Below, piece after piece: positions 42,406 to 49,440 of a stretch of 51,276 nt of DNA. Both the position numbers and the translations under genes were made by a program. Within the stretch, counting starts at the first letter, position 1. Each line of letters begins with the position of its first letter. The notes under the pieces were generated by a model. The model was not told the DNA's origin, did no database searches, and was given only the letters and a program-made list of their open reading frames with translations. Source of the DNA: Parcubacteria group bacterium GW2011_GWA2_40_14 (GTDB lineage: Bacteria > Patescibacteriota > Minisyncoccia > Phycocordibacterales > DATDWN01); the NCBI GenBank assembly GCA_000996025.1, contig LBYF01000004.1:1-51276 (forward strand). Reading direction: 5' to 3'.

Positions 42406-44358
42406 TTATACCAACGCGTAATCCAAAACTCGTTTTTCTAAATCTGCTGAAACAACTTTAAATCGGACGGTGTCGCCAAGGGTGAATTTCTTTCCAGTTT
42501 TTTCGCCCTTGATTGTGTAGTTTTTCTCATCCAATGTGTAGAAATCATTTCCGAGGTCGCGTAGTTTTATCATACCCTCGCATTTTGTTTCTTTTTCTTC
42601 TATATAGATACCCCATTCAACCACGCCGGTTATTGTTCCATCAAACTCTTTACCAATGTGGTCTTGCATGTATTCAACCTGTTTGTACTTTATGGACGCC
42701 CGTTCTGCATCAGAGGCTTTTTTCTCCAGCTCGGACGATGCCAGGCAAATCCGTTCAAACTTTTCGTATTCGTTCTGTTCTATTTTTCCGCCTTTTAATT
42801 CTCGTTCAAGAAAACGATGTACGATGAGGTCTGGATATCTGCGAATAGGGGAGGTGAAGTGTGTGTAATATGTAAAGGCCAATCCGAAATGACCGATATT
42901 TTTTGTTGAATAGGCTGCCTTTGCCATACTACGGATTGTGGCTGTTTTTATAAGCTCCTCGTTTGGAGTTCCTTCAACTTCCTTTAAGAGTGTATTGATG
43001 TCTTTTGACATGACAGCACCTTCTTTGTTTTTCAAATTAAAACCAAGGGCCTTTAGAAATGTTACAAGATTTTCTATCCGCTCTTTGTCAGGTTTTGCAT
43101 GGATACGGTACACAGATTGCTTTCCTTTTCCCATCAAATTTTTATTTTGTGACATGAAAATAAATTTGGCCACAGCACGGTTGGCAAGGAGCATGAATTC
43201 TTCCACCAGTTTGTGTGTATCTAGACGGCTTTTTTTGTACACTCGTAAGGGTTTACCAGCACTATCTAATTCAAATTTTACTTCGTCTTTTTCAAAATTG
43301 ACTGCGCCGTTTATTGAGTTTGCTTTCTGTAGTTTTTTGGCAATCTCATTTAGTTTTAGCAGTTCTATTTTGTGAGGACCTGTCTGTTTTCCGATTATCA
43401 CATCATTTGCCTCTTCGTATGTAAATCGTTTATCGGAATGTATAACAGTACGACCAAACCACTCATCCAAAACTTTTCCTTGATTATCCATTTTGAAAAC
43501 TGCAGAAAATGTAAATTTATCTTCGTTTGCGTTCAGGGAACACAGGTCGTTTGAAAGAATCTCTGGCAACATCGGTATAGTACGGTCCACTAGGTAAACC
43601 GAAAGTCCGCGTTTCTCCGACTCATGGTCAAGTGGAGTGTTTGGTGTGACAAAGTATGACACGTCGGCAATGTGTACACCTATTTCAAATGTATTGTTTC
43701 CAAGGTCTACAAAAGAAATAGCATCGTCAAAATCTTTTGCATCAAACGGGTCTATTGTCATGGTTGTGACATTTCTCATGTCCCTACGCTTTGCAATTTC
43801 TGTCGTAGCTGTCGCCTTATAAGCTCCGCGAATTTTCTCCGCTTCACGTTCCACTTCGGCAGGGAATTCAATTCTGAAGCCCTTTTCCAAGACAATAGCT
43901 TCCATTTCGGTATTATTCTCGCCCGCTTTGCCTATGACCTTTATCACTTCGCCTTCCAGCGTGTCCCATTTTTTTATTTTAACGAGCACCTTATCATCTT
44001 CAGAGACTTCGCCAACACTCTGGTGTATGGCGGAAAGAAAAATATCCACATATAGCCGCTTATCGTCTGGCACCACAAAAACTTTTTCCTCACCTGTGTC
44101 AAGGACAGTCCTTGACACAGTGCCGACAAACTCATCGCGGGCGCGAGTGATTATTTTTATCACTTTGCCTTGCTCACGGTTTTTAATTTTCTCCCCGGTC
44201 AGTTCAATCTCCACAATGTCACCGTGAAAAGCTCGATTGATATTTTCTGGCTGTATTTCAACTGAATTCTCCCTGTCTTTTTTTTCCGGCTCTCTATCAA
44301 AAAAACCAACACCTTTTGTGTTGATGCTTATTGGACCAATAAAAACCTCTTTATTCAT
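42406..44358 (-). CDS. rnr: Ribonuclease R (RNB family exoribonuclease)
   Basis: 650 residues. A cold-shock OB domain (residues about 1-130) is followed by the RNB catalytic domain with TIDPFDAKDFDDAISF (the metal Asp cluster), VHIADVSYFV and RTIPMLPEILSNDLCSLN, then HFTSPIRRYPDLIVHR and a C-terminal S1 domain (FDGTITGVVEWGIYIEE). It degrades structured RNA 3' to 5'. The OB part contains VSRTVLDT, encoded by a 27-bp palindrome of the thrS/rnhB family. A TATACT box sits 9 nt before the ATG. Confidence 0.95.
   Translation of the reverse strand: MNKEVFIGPISINTKGVGFFDREPEKKDRENSVEIQPENINRAFHGDIVEIELTGEKIKNREQGKVIKIITRARDEFVGTVSRTVLDTGEEKVFVVPDDKRLYVDIFLSAIHQSVGEVSEDDKVLVKIKKWDTLEGEVIKVIGKAGENNTEMEAIVLEKGFRIEFPAEVEREAEKIRGAYKATATTEIAKRRDMRNVTTMTIDPFDAKDFDDAISFVDLGNNTFEIGVHIADVSYFVTPNTPLDHESEKRGLSVYLVDRTIPMLPEILSNDLCSLNANEDKFTFSAVFKMDNQGKVLDEWFGRTVIHSDKRFTYEEANDVIIGKQTGPHKIELLKLNEIAKKLQKANSINGAVNFEKDEVKFELDSAGKPLRVYKKSRLDTHKLVEEFMLLANRAVAKFIFMSQNKNLMGKGKQSVYRIHAKPDKERIENLVTFLKALGFNLKNKEGAVMSKDINTLLKEVEGTPNEELIKTATIRSMAKAAYSTKNIGHFGLAFTYYTHFTSPIRRYPDLIVHRFLERELKGGKIEQNEYEKFERICLASSELEKKASDAERASIKYKQVEYMQDHIGKEFDGTITGVVEWGIYIEEKETKCEGMIKLRDLGNDFYTLDEKNYTIKGEKTGKKFTLGDTVRFKVVSADLEKRVLDYALV
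44094..44120. repeat. Coding palindrome inside rnr
   Basis: CTGTGTCAAGGAC-A-GTCCTTGACACAG, perfect 13-bp arms. It encodes VSRTVLDT between two strands of the OB domain. Confidence 0.75.
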
Positions 44359-44381
44359 TTGATGATGAGTATAACAGATTA

Positions 44382-44410
44382 TTGACCTTAATCCAATCTT
44401 TTGCTACTAT
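44382..44410 (+). promoter_or_regulatory. rpsP promoter
   Basis: TTGACC (44382-44387), 17 bp, TACTAT (44405-44410), start predicted near 44417. It is divergent from rnr, whose start is 24 bp away. Confidence 0.65.
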
Positions 44411-44425
44411 CACAGAACCTCGAAC

Positions 44426-44575
44426 AATAAATAATGAGTAAGTATAAACGGCAGAATTCTGAGGAAAAAATAGAGGATGAGACAGGAAGCCTAGTTCAAG
44501 CTAAGCTGAGTGGCGAAACTCTATTTTTTACCAGAATTCTGATGTTTAGACACTCAAGCGCATCTCATATTTATT
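44426..44575 (+). ncRNA. Folded leader RNA of rpsP
   Basis: Outer stem AATAAATA(A)TGAG (44426-44438) with CTCATATTTATT (44564-44575); next CAGAATTCTG (44452-44461) with CAGAATTCTG (44532-44541); next AAAAAATAGAG (44465-44475) with CTCTATTTTTT (44519-44529); apical AGCCTAG-TTCAAG-CTAAGCT. The predicted transcript begins just upstream and continues to rpsP with GAGAGG before the ATG. It is probably a cis-regulatory leader. I do not recognise the class. Confidence 0.65.
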
Positions 44576-44604
44576 ACTAGCGTTTATTTTTGAGAGAGGT
44601 TCTT

Positions 44605-45012
44605 ATGTTAAAAATACGACTACAAAGAGTTGGTAGGAAGCACGAGCCGGCTTTTCGCTTGGTTTTGACTGATTCAAAAAACTCCACCAAAAGCGGAAAA
44701 TTTCTAGAAATTTTGGGTAACTATGATTCTCGCAGAGGAGAAAATGCCGCTTTTAAAGCAGACCGAATCACACACTGGATATCCAAAGGGGCTCAAGTTT
44801 CAGGAACAGTTCACAACCTGCTTGTTAGTAAAAAAATTATAGAAGGTAAAAAGATAAATGTTTTGCCTTTGAAAAAACCTATAATAAAAATTAAAGAAGA
44901 AGAAAAAGCACCAGAGGTAAAGGAAGAAAAAATAGAAGAAATTATAGAAGAAACGACCATTGAAACTCCTATAAATGAAGTTCAAACTGAAGTGGCAGAA
45001 CCCGTTGCCTAG
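44605..45012 (+). CDS. rpsP: 30S ribosomal protein bS16
   Basis: 135 residues from the ATG at 44605; GAGAGG lies 7 nt upstream, and an in-frame TTG at 44590 is part of the leader. MLKIRLQRVGRKHEPAFRLVLTD and LEILGNYDSRRGE define bS16. A Glu/Lys-rich tail of about 45 residues is added. It is followed by khpA, as in many bacteria (rpsP-khpA-trmD order, with an insertion here). Confidence 0.95.
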   Translation: MLKIRLQRVGRKHEPAFRLVLTDSKNSTKSGKFLEILGNYDSRRGENAAFKADRITHWISKGAQVSGTVHNLLVSKKIIEGKKINVLPLKKPIIKIKEEEKAPEVKEEKIEEIIEETTIETPINEVQTEVAEPVA

Positions 45013-45072
45013 TTTACCCCCGATTGTTATAATTATACTGTACGATTATAAATATTTAACCGATTGACCATT

Positions 45073-45387
45073 ATGGAAAATGATGTAAAATTTCTTGATT
45101 TTGTTATAAAAGCTTTGGTTGAAAATCCACAAGATGTAAAAATAAATCGCACTGTAGATGAGATGGGTGTGCTTATGACTTTGGATGTAAACTCGGCAGA
45201 TATGGGCAAGATTATTGGAAGGGAAGGCAACACGGCAAAGGCTATTCGCACACTTCTGCGTGTTGTCGGAATGAAAAACAACGCTCGAGTAAATCTGAAA
45301 ATCAACGAGCCAGCCGGAGGAATAAAGGAGACAAAAACAACTGCGACGAAGTCACTGGACGATGCCATGTCCGACCTGAAGTTATAA
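45073..45387 (+). CDS. khpA: KH-domain RNA-binding protein KhpA
   Basis: 104 residues from the ATG at 45073. A single type II KH domain with the GxxG loop IIGREGNTAKAIRTLLRV. The usual size is about 75-80, and the extra residues are a Lys/Thr-rich tail. KhpA proteins bind sRNAs and mRNAs and influence cell size in other bacteria. The position after rpsP supports the call. Confidence 0.9.
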   Translation: MENDVKFLDFVIKALVENPQDVKINRTVDEMGVLMTLDVNSADMGKIIGREGNTAKAIRTLLRVVGMKNNARVNLKINEPAGGIKETKTTATKSLDDAMSDLKL

Positions 45388-45407
45388 TCCGCATCTTTGG
45401 GTAATTT

Positions 45408-45488
45408 CATCGTCTAAAATACAAAACCGCATCGTCACCGTACCCATGTACGCCTTCCGATGCGGTTTTGTATTTTATACGCGACCTT
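45408..45488 (+). repeat. Bulged hairpin family, copy C, after khpA
   Basis: Bordered by CATCGTCTAAAAT and ATTTTATACGCGACCTT, exactly as at 7627-7707. A 19-bp-class stem (AAAATACAAAACCGCATCG with its complement) holds the loop TCAC / CCTTC and the tip CGTAC-CCAT-GTACG. It may also act as a khpA terminator. Confidence 0.7.
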
Positions 45489-45537
45489 ACCTCAAATCTG
45501 CGAATTCTAAACACCATATCAACTATCACGTTGACGC

Positions 45538-45566
45538 TTGACTTTTTGTGTAGAGTCCTATATGAT
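45538..45566 (+). promoter_or_regulatory. Promoter of 45602-46252
   Basis: TTGACT (45538-45543), 17 bp, TATGAT (45561-45566), with a leader of about 30 nt ending in AAAGGAG. Confidence 0.75.
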
Positions 45567-45601
45567 TATATTCAGAAAATAGTTTTGAAAGGAGCTCAAT
45601 A

Positions 45602-46252
45602 ATGAGAAAACTTTTGTTGGCTACCAATCTTGCCTTATCGGCTTTTTTGGCGATATTGCTTTACGAAAATGCGCCAAAACCTGTTACAGAAATAACTATC
45701 GCAGAAGCTTCTGGAGAAAGTGTTAGAGACCTGCAAAAGGAATACAAGGAACTGAAAGCAGAGTCGGAAAGTGTACTTTTGAAAGCCCAAATACGACCAT
45801 CACAGCGTCCTTGTTTCGCATATGAGCAGTATCTTGAAATGACTTATTTGCGAGAACAATATATTCAGGTCAAGGGGCTTAGCGTTCCTGACGACCTGCC
45901 GATGGTCCTTGAAAATCTTGCCATATCCGCAGCGGAGCAAGTGTACGAAAAAATAAAAAAGGAAGAACTCCTTAATTGTGGCGGCAACGATAGCAATATC
46001 GTGGAAATGTCCGCGCGTATTATGGACGAATACCGGAAGGGTTTTATCCGAGAGGATGTCATTCGTGAGGCCTATCTGCGTGAAGTTAGGCGAGAGATCA
46101 AAGCGGTTTTGAACGCATTCAAGGAAGACCGCACGGAAGACACGCGAGAGTATGCCATGCTACTTATTGGCCACGCCGAGAATGTCTGGCAGTTTACACT
46201 GCTAGAACTTGGTGTTTCAAGGGCAGTGTACAAAGAGCTTTTCCTAGAGTAA
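45602..46252 (+). CDS. Secreted or membrane-anchored helical protein
   Basis: 216 residues. An N-terminal signal anchor (LLATNLALSAFLAILLYENA) is followed by an all-helical charged domain with two cysteines (RPCFAYEQYL, LLNCGGND). No family recognised. It has its own strong promoter, ribosome site and terminator, like the other orphan genes, and interrupts the usual khpA-trmD neighbourhood. Confidence 0.7.
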   Translation: MRKLLLATNLALSAFLAILLYENAPKPVTEITIAEASGESVRDLQKEYKELKAESESVLLKAQIRPSQRPCFAYEQYLEMTYLREQYIQVKGLSVPDDLPMVLENLAISAAEQVYEKIKKEELLNCGGNDSNIVEMSARIMDEYRKGFIREDVIREAYLREVRREIKAVLNAFKEDRTEDTREYAMLLIGHAENVWQFTLLELGVSRAVYKELFLE

Positions 46253-46268
46253 CCATAGGCGGAAGCCG

Positions 46269-46304
46269 CCGGCAGGTGAGACAACAATCTCGTCTGCCGG
46301 TTTT
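46269..46304 (+). terminator. Terminator after 45602-46252
   Basis: CCGGCAG-GT-GAG with CTC-GT-CTGCCGG, then TTTTCATTTT. Confidence 0.8.
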
Positions 46305-46345
46305 CATTTTACTTAATTTAAATTTTGTTGTATTATACTTACGCA

Positions 46346-47074
46346 ATGAATTTTCATATAATTACTTTATTTCCTGACTCCTTCAGCTCGTACCTCGGCG
46401 AGTCTATTATTGCGCGGGCGATTGCCGATAAGAAAATTTCTGTAAGGTTTTATAATCCGCGCGATTTTACAAAAGATAAATGGAGGAGGATTGACCAAAA
46501 GCCGTACAGTGGGGGTCCAGGTATGGTCATCCAAGCCCTTCCAGTTATCAAAGCTATTGAAGCAGCTTTGAAACGAGTTAAGAGTAACGAGTTAAGAGTA
46601 ACGAAAAGGAAAAATAAAAAACTCAAATCTCGTGACTCTAAACTCGTATCTCGTACCTCTATTATATTTCTCTCGCCGGGTGGCAAACAATTTGATACGG
46701 CGTATGCAAAAAAATCTGCAAAAAAGTACACAGACATTATTTTAATTTCTGGACGATATGAGGGGATAGATGCACGAGTAAAAAAAGTCTTATTAAGATA
46801 TAAGGCGAAAGCTACGACAGAGGATATTTCCGTTGGACCTTTTGTGTTGACCGGTGGGGAATTGCCAGCCATGATTATGATTGACTGTATAGCCCGCCAA
46901 GTGGAAGGTGTTCTAGGTAATTTTGATTCCCTGGAGGAATCTAGAATTTCAAGTTCTGAAGTCTATACCCGTCCAGAAGTTTTTACATACAAAGGCAAAA
47001 AATATCGTGTGCCAAAGGTATTACTTTCGGGGAATCATGCTGAAATTGAAGATTGGAAGAAAAAACAAAAGTAG
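46346..47074 (+). CDS. trmD: tRNA (guanine-N1)-methyltransferase with repeat insertion
   Basis: 242 residues from the ATG at 46346, where TATACT ends 6 nt upstream (leaderless). Methylates G37 of tRNAs using S-adenosylmethionine through the SPOUT trefoil knot: IITLFPDSFSSYLGESIIARA, KPYSGGPGMVIQ, IILISGRYEGIDARV, ISVGPFVLTGGELPAMIMID and the C-terminal RPEVFTYKGKKYRVPKVLLSGNH (given in part). About 27 basic residues (KSNELRVTKRKNKKLKSRDS...) between ALKRV and IIFLSPGGKQFD are encoded by an inverted-repeat insertion; the catalytic parts are intact. Confidence 0.93.
   Translation: MNFHIITLFPDSFSSYLGESIIARAIADKKISVRFYNPRDFTKDKWRRIDQKPYSGGPGMVIQALPVIKAIEAALKRVKSNELRVTKRKNKKLKSRDSKLVSRTSIIFLSPGGKQFDTAYAKKSAKKYTDIILISGRYEGIDARVKKVLLRYKAKATTEDISVGPFVLTGGELPAMIMIDCIARQVEGVLGNFDSLEESRISSSEVYTRPEVFTYKGKKYRVPKVLLSGNHAEIEDWKKKQK
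46574..46660 (+). repeat. In-frame inverted/tandem repeat inside trmD
   Basis: Two tandem copies of CGAGTTAAGAGTAA (46574-46587 and 46588-46601) face an inverted, slightly diverged copy on the other side (CTCGTGACTCTAAACTCGT, about 46630-46648). It keeps the frame open. Confidence 0.7.
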
Positions 47075-47089
47075 TGCTAAACTGTAACG

Positions 47090-48808
47090 ATGCTACAATC
47101 AGAAGCTTTGGACATTTTGAAAATGGGAAAGAATGTTTTTCTGACTGGCCCTGCTGGGAGTGGAAAGACTCATGTGGTAAATGAATATGTAAAATATTTG
47201 AAATCCATGGCTGTGGATGTGGCGGTGACGGCTTCCACTGGCATTGCCGCCACGCACATTGGCGGAATGACCATACACTCGTGGTCTGGGCTTGGTATTC
47301 GCGACAGACTGACAGACTATGACATTGACGACTTGATGCAGAGACAGTATTTGTACAAAAGATTTGAGAGAACAAAAGTTTTAATAATTGACGAGGTTTC
47401 AATGTTGCATCATTATCGCTTGGATTTGATTGAGTGGATTTGTCGGCAGATGAAACGGAGCGACAGGCCGTTTGGCGGAATGCAAGTTGTTTTGTGTGGC
47501 GATTTTTTCCAACTACCTCCCGTAACTCGTGGTGATATTGTGGAATCCGAGTTTGCCTACAAAGCTGAGGTTTGGGGTAGTTCCAAATTGACTATTTGTT
47601 ATCTGTCGGAACAACATCGCCAAAAGGATAATATTTATCTTTCCATATTAAGTCAGATTAGAGAAAATAAAGTAACGGAAAAAACAATTGATTTGCTGAA
47701 GAGTCGGCTCAACGCACAGGACAATCTCGGCACGGGGACGACCAAACTTTACACCCACAATATAGATGTAGATGTTATAAACAATCGCCATTTGGATTTG
47801 ATAAAAGTGGCAGGAAAAAGTTACGTTATGTCTCACAAAGGTTCGCCAAACCTGACGGCTACGCTCCGAAAAAGTTGCCTGTCACCGGAAACGTTGGTAC
47901 TGAAAGTTGGGGCGCGGGTGATGTTTACCAAAAACCACATGGATGGCGGATTTGTTAACGGCACCTTGGGCGTTGTAAAGGATTTCAACCAGTTTGGCGA
48001 TCCTGTGGTGCGGACGACAACGGGTATGTTGTTTACAGTTTTGCCAGGGTCATGGAAAATAGAAGAGGAAGGCAAAGTCAAAGCTGAAATAACTCAACTG
48101 CCTCTGCGTTTGGCATGGGCTATCACCGTGCACAAGAGCCAGGGAATGTCTTTAGACGCTATGGAAGTTGATTTATCAAACGCTTTTGTTCGTGGTATGG
48201 GATATGTAGCGCTTTCCCGTGTGCGTTCTCTCGGCGGGATGAAACTCTTGGGATTTAACGAAATGTCTCTTCAAGTTGATCCGGAGGTTCTAGAACGCGA
48301 CCTTGAGTTTCGCCGTATGTCAGACTCCGCTAGGCAAGACCTAGCGGAGATGTCCCGAGCGGAGATTGCAGAGATTCAAAAAGGATATTTGAAAAAGATT
48401 GAGCCGAGTTCAGCCGAACGGCAATTAAAAAATAAGGCCAAGCTACGACAGAAAGAGAAACAAGAAAATCAGATAGCGAAAAAAAGCACAGTAGAGATAA
48501 CATCTGACATGATAGCGAAGGAGATGCCGCTTGCCGAAATTGCAGATGCGCGCAAAGTCAAACCGGAAACTATCGTTTCACATATTGAAGATATGGTCAT
48601 GGCTGACAAACTGGAGAAGACAAATCGCTGTCCGGATATTACGTATCTCAAGCGCGAGCTCAAGCGTTCAGAGATAGACGACATCCTCTCGGCATTTGCA
48701 AAAGCCGGAACCACAACACTTTCCCCAGTCTACAATCTCCTAGCAAAGCAAAAAAAGAAACCAAGTTATCTGAAAATCCGCCTCGCCCGATTGTTTTTAG
48801 ACAAGTAG
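47090..48808 (+). CDS. PIF1/RecD-like helicase with C-terminal helix-turn-helix domain
   Basis: 572 residues. Superfamily 1B helicase motifs: Walker A FLTGPAGSGKTHVV, TASTGIAATHIGG, Walker B VLIIDEVSMLHH, LCGDFFQLPPV, and late motifs ITVHKSQGMSLDAMEVDL and GYVALSRVRSLGGM. The C-terminal 110 residues contain a helicase-associated HTH (EMPLAEIADARKVKPETIVSHIEDM), as in RecQ/PIF1 relatives. It unwinds DNA 5' to 3'; the exact role is unknown. TAAACT ends 6 nt before the ATG (leaderless). Confidence 0.9.
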   Translation: MLQSEALDILKMGKNVFLTGPAGSGKTHVVNEYVKYLKSMAVDVAVTASTGIAATHIGGMTIHSWSGLGIRDRLTDYDIDDLMQRQYLYKRFERTKVLIIDEVSMLHHYRLDLIEWICRQMKRSDRPFGGMQVVLCGDFFQLPPVTRGDIVESEFAYKAEVWGSSKLTICYLSEQHRQKDNIYLSILSQIRENKVTEKTIDLLKSRLNAQDNLGTGTTKLYTHNIDVDVINNRHLDLIKVAGKSYVMSHKGSPNLTATLRKSCLSPETLVLKVGARVMFTKNHMDGGFVNGTLGVVKDFNQFGDPVVRTTTGMLFTVLPGSWKIEEEGKVKAEITQLPLRLAWAITVHKSQGMSLDAMEVDLSNAFVRGMGYVALSRVRSLGGMKLLGFNEMSLQVDPEVLERDLEFRRMSDSARQDLAEMSRAEIAEIQKGYLKKIEPSSAERQLKNKAKLRQKEKQENQIAKKSTVEITSDMIAKEMPLAEIADARKVKPETIVSHIEDMVMADKLEKTNRCPDITYLKRELKRSEIDDILSAFAKAGTTTLSPVYNLLAKQKKKPSYLKIRLARLFLDK

Positions 48809-48832
48809 TCACATGGTATTATAATTATTATC

Positions 48833-49258
48833 ATGAATTTACATCCTGCTTTGGTCCACTTTCCCATAGCACTGCTCACTCTCTACGCAGTCTGTGAATT
48901 GGTGTGGTCGCAGAAGCTCTCGGAAAACATTTCCTGGTTTTGGTGGAAGTTTGGACTTCTCTTTTTTGGTGTACTTTCTTCCATTCCAACTATTTTGACC
49001 GGAATTTTGGCACGTGACCTTATTGGTAATTCTGAATTGATTAATCTGCACAAAAACTTTGCCTTTTCCACTATTGCCGTTTTTTCTATTATTTTGATTC
49101 TGTATTTCAAGCGGCTTTTGATTAATTCCACATCAATACGTCTGTATGCTCTCCTCGGCCTCGCTCTCATCACTATCACAGGGGCTTTGGGCGGAGCTGT
49201 TGCCTTTGGTCCAGATGTGGATCCTCTGGTTAGTTTTATTTATCACACATTCTTTTAA
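48833..49258 (+). CDS. DUF2231 four-helix membrane protein
   Basis: 141 residues with four transmembrane segments. LHPALVHFPIALLTLYAVCEL and INLHKNFAFSTIAVFSIILIL, with conserved His residues, match DUF2231, a family of predicted membrane proteins, some haem-linked by proposal. TATAAT ends 7 nt before the ATG. A strong hairpin begins at the stop codon. Confidence 0.8.
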   Translation: MNLHPALVHFPIALLTLYAVCELVWSQKLSENISWFWWKFGLLFFGVLSSIPTILTGILARDLIGNSELINLHKNFAFSTIAVFSIILILYFKRLLINSTSIRLYALLGLALITITGALGGAVAFGPDVDPLVSFIYHTFF

Positions 49259-49289
49259 ATCCTACAGACACTCCGTGTCTGTAGGATTT
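49257..49289 (+). terminator. Terminator-like hairpin after DUF2231 gene
   Basis: AAATCCTACAGACAC-TCC-GTGTCTGTAGGATTT, a perfect 15-bp stem. The T-tract is short. Confidence 0.7.
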
Positions 49290-49318
49290 AGGTTTACTCA
49301 TACCTGTCCCTTAGCAAG

Positions 49319-49356
49319 ATACGTTAGAATCCTGCTATAGCAAGATTCTAACGTAT
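49319..49356. repeat. 38-bp palindrome, GCTATAGC family copy 4
   Basis: Arms ATACGTTAGAATC around a TGCTATAGCA centre with one mismatch (49332/49343). The central GCTATAGC is shared; the arms are unrelated to the other copies. It lies 85 bp upstream of the hydrolase start. Confidence 0.65.
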
Positions 49357-49440
49357 GTGAGTAAAATTATGTTATTAAGGAATATGCGTGGATTTATTCA
49401 TAGTGATTTATAATAGTAAGTGCTACAATAATATGTAGTA

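Noticed and set aside
44465-44529. A hammerhead ribozyme in the rpsP leader (GATGAG and CGAAAC are present)
   Set aside because: The core requires CUGANGA and a correctly placed cleavage triplet. Here the bases before GATGAG are GAG, and the stems do not have the three-way arrangement.
42348-44604. A prophage or integrated plasmid spanning the accessory area
   Set aside because: No integrase, attachment-site repeat, structural phage gene or replication gene was seen; housekeeping genes are interleaved throughout.
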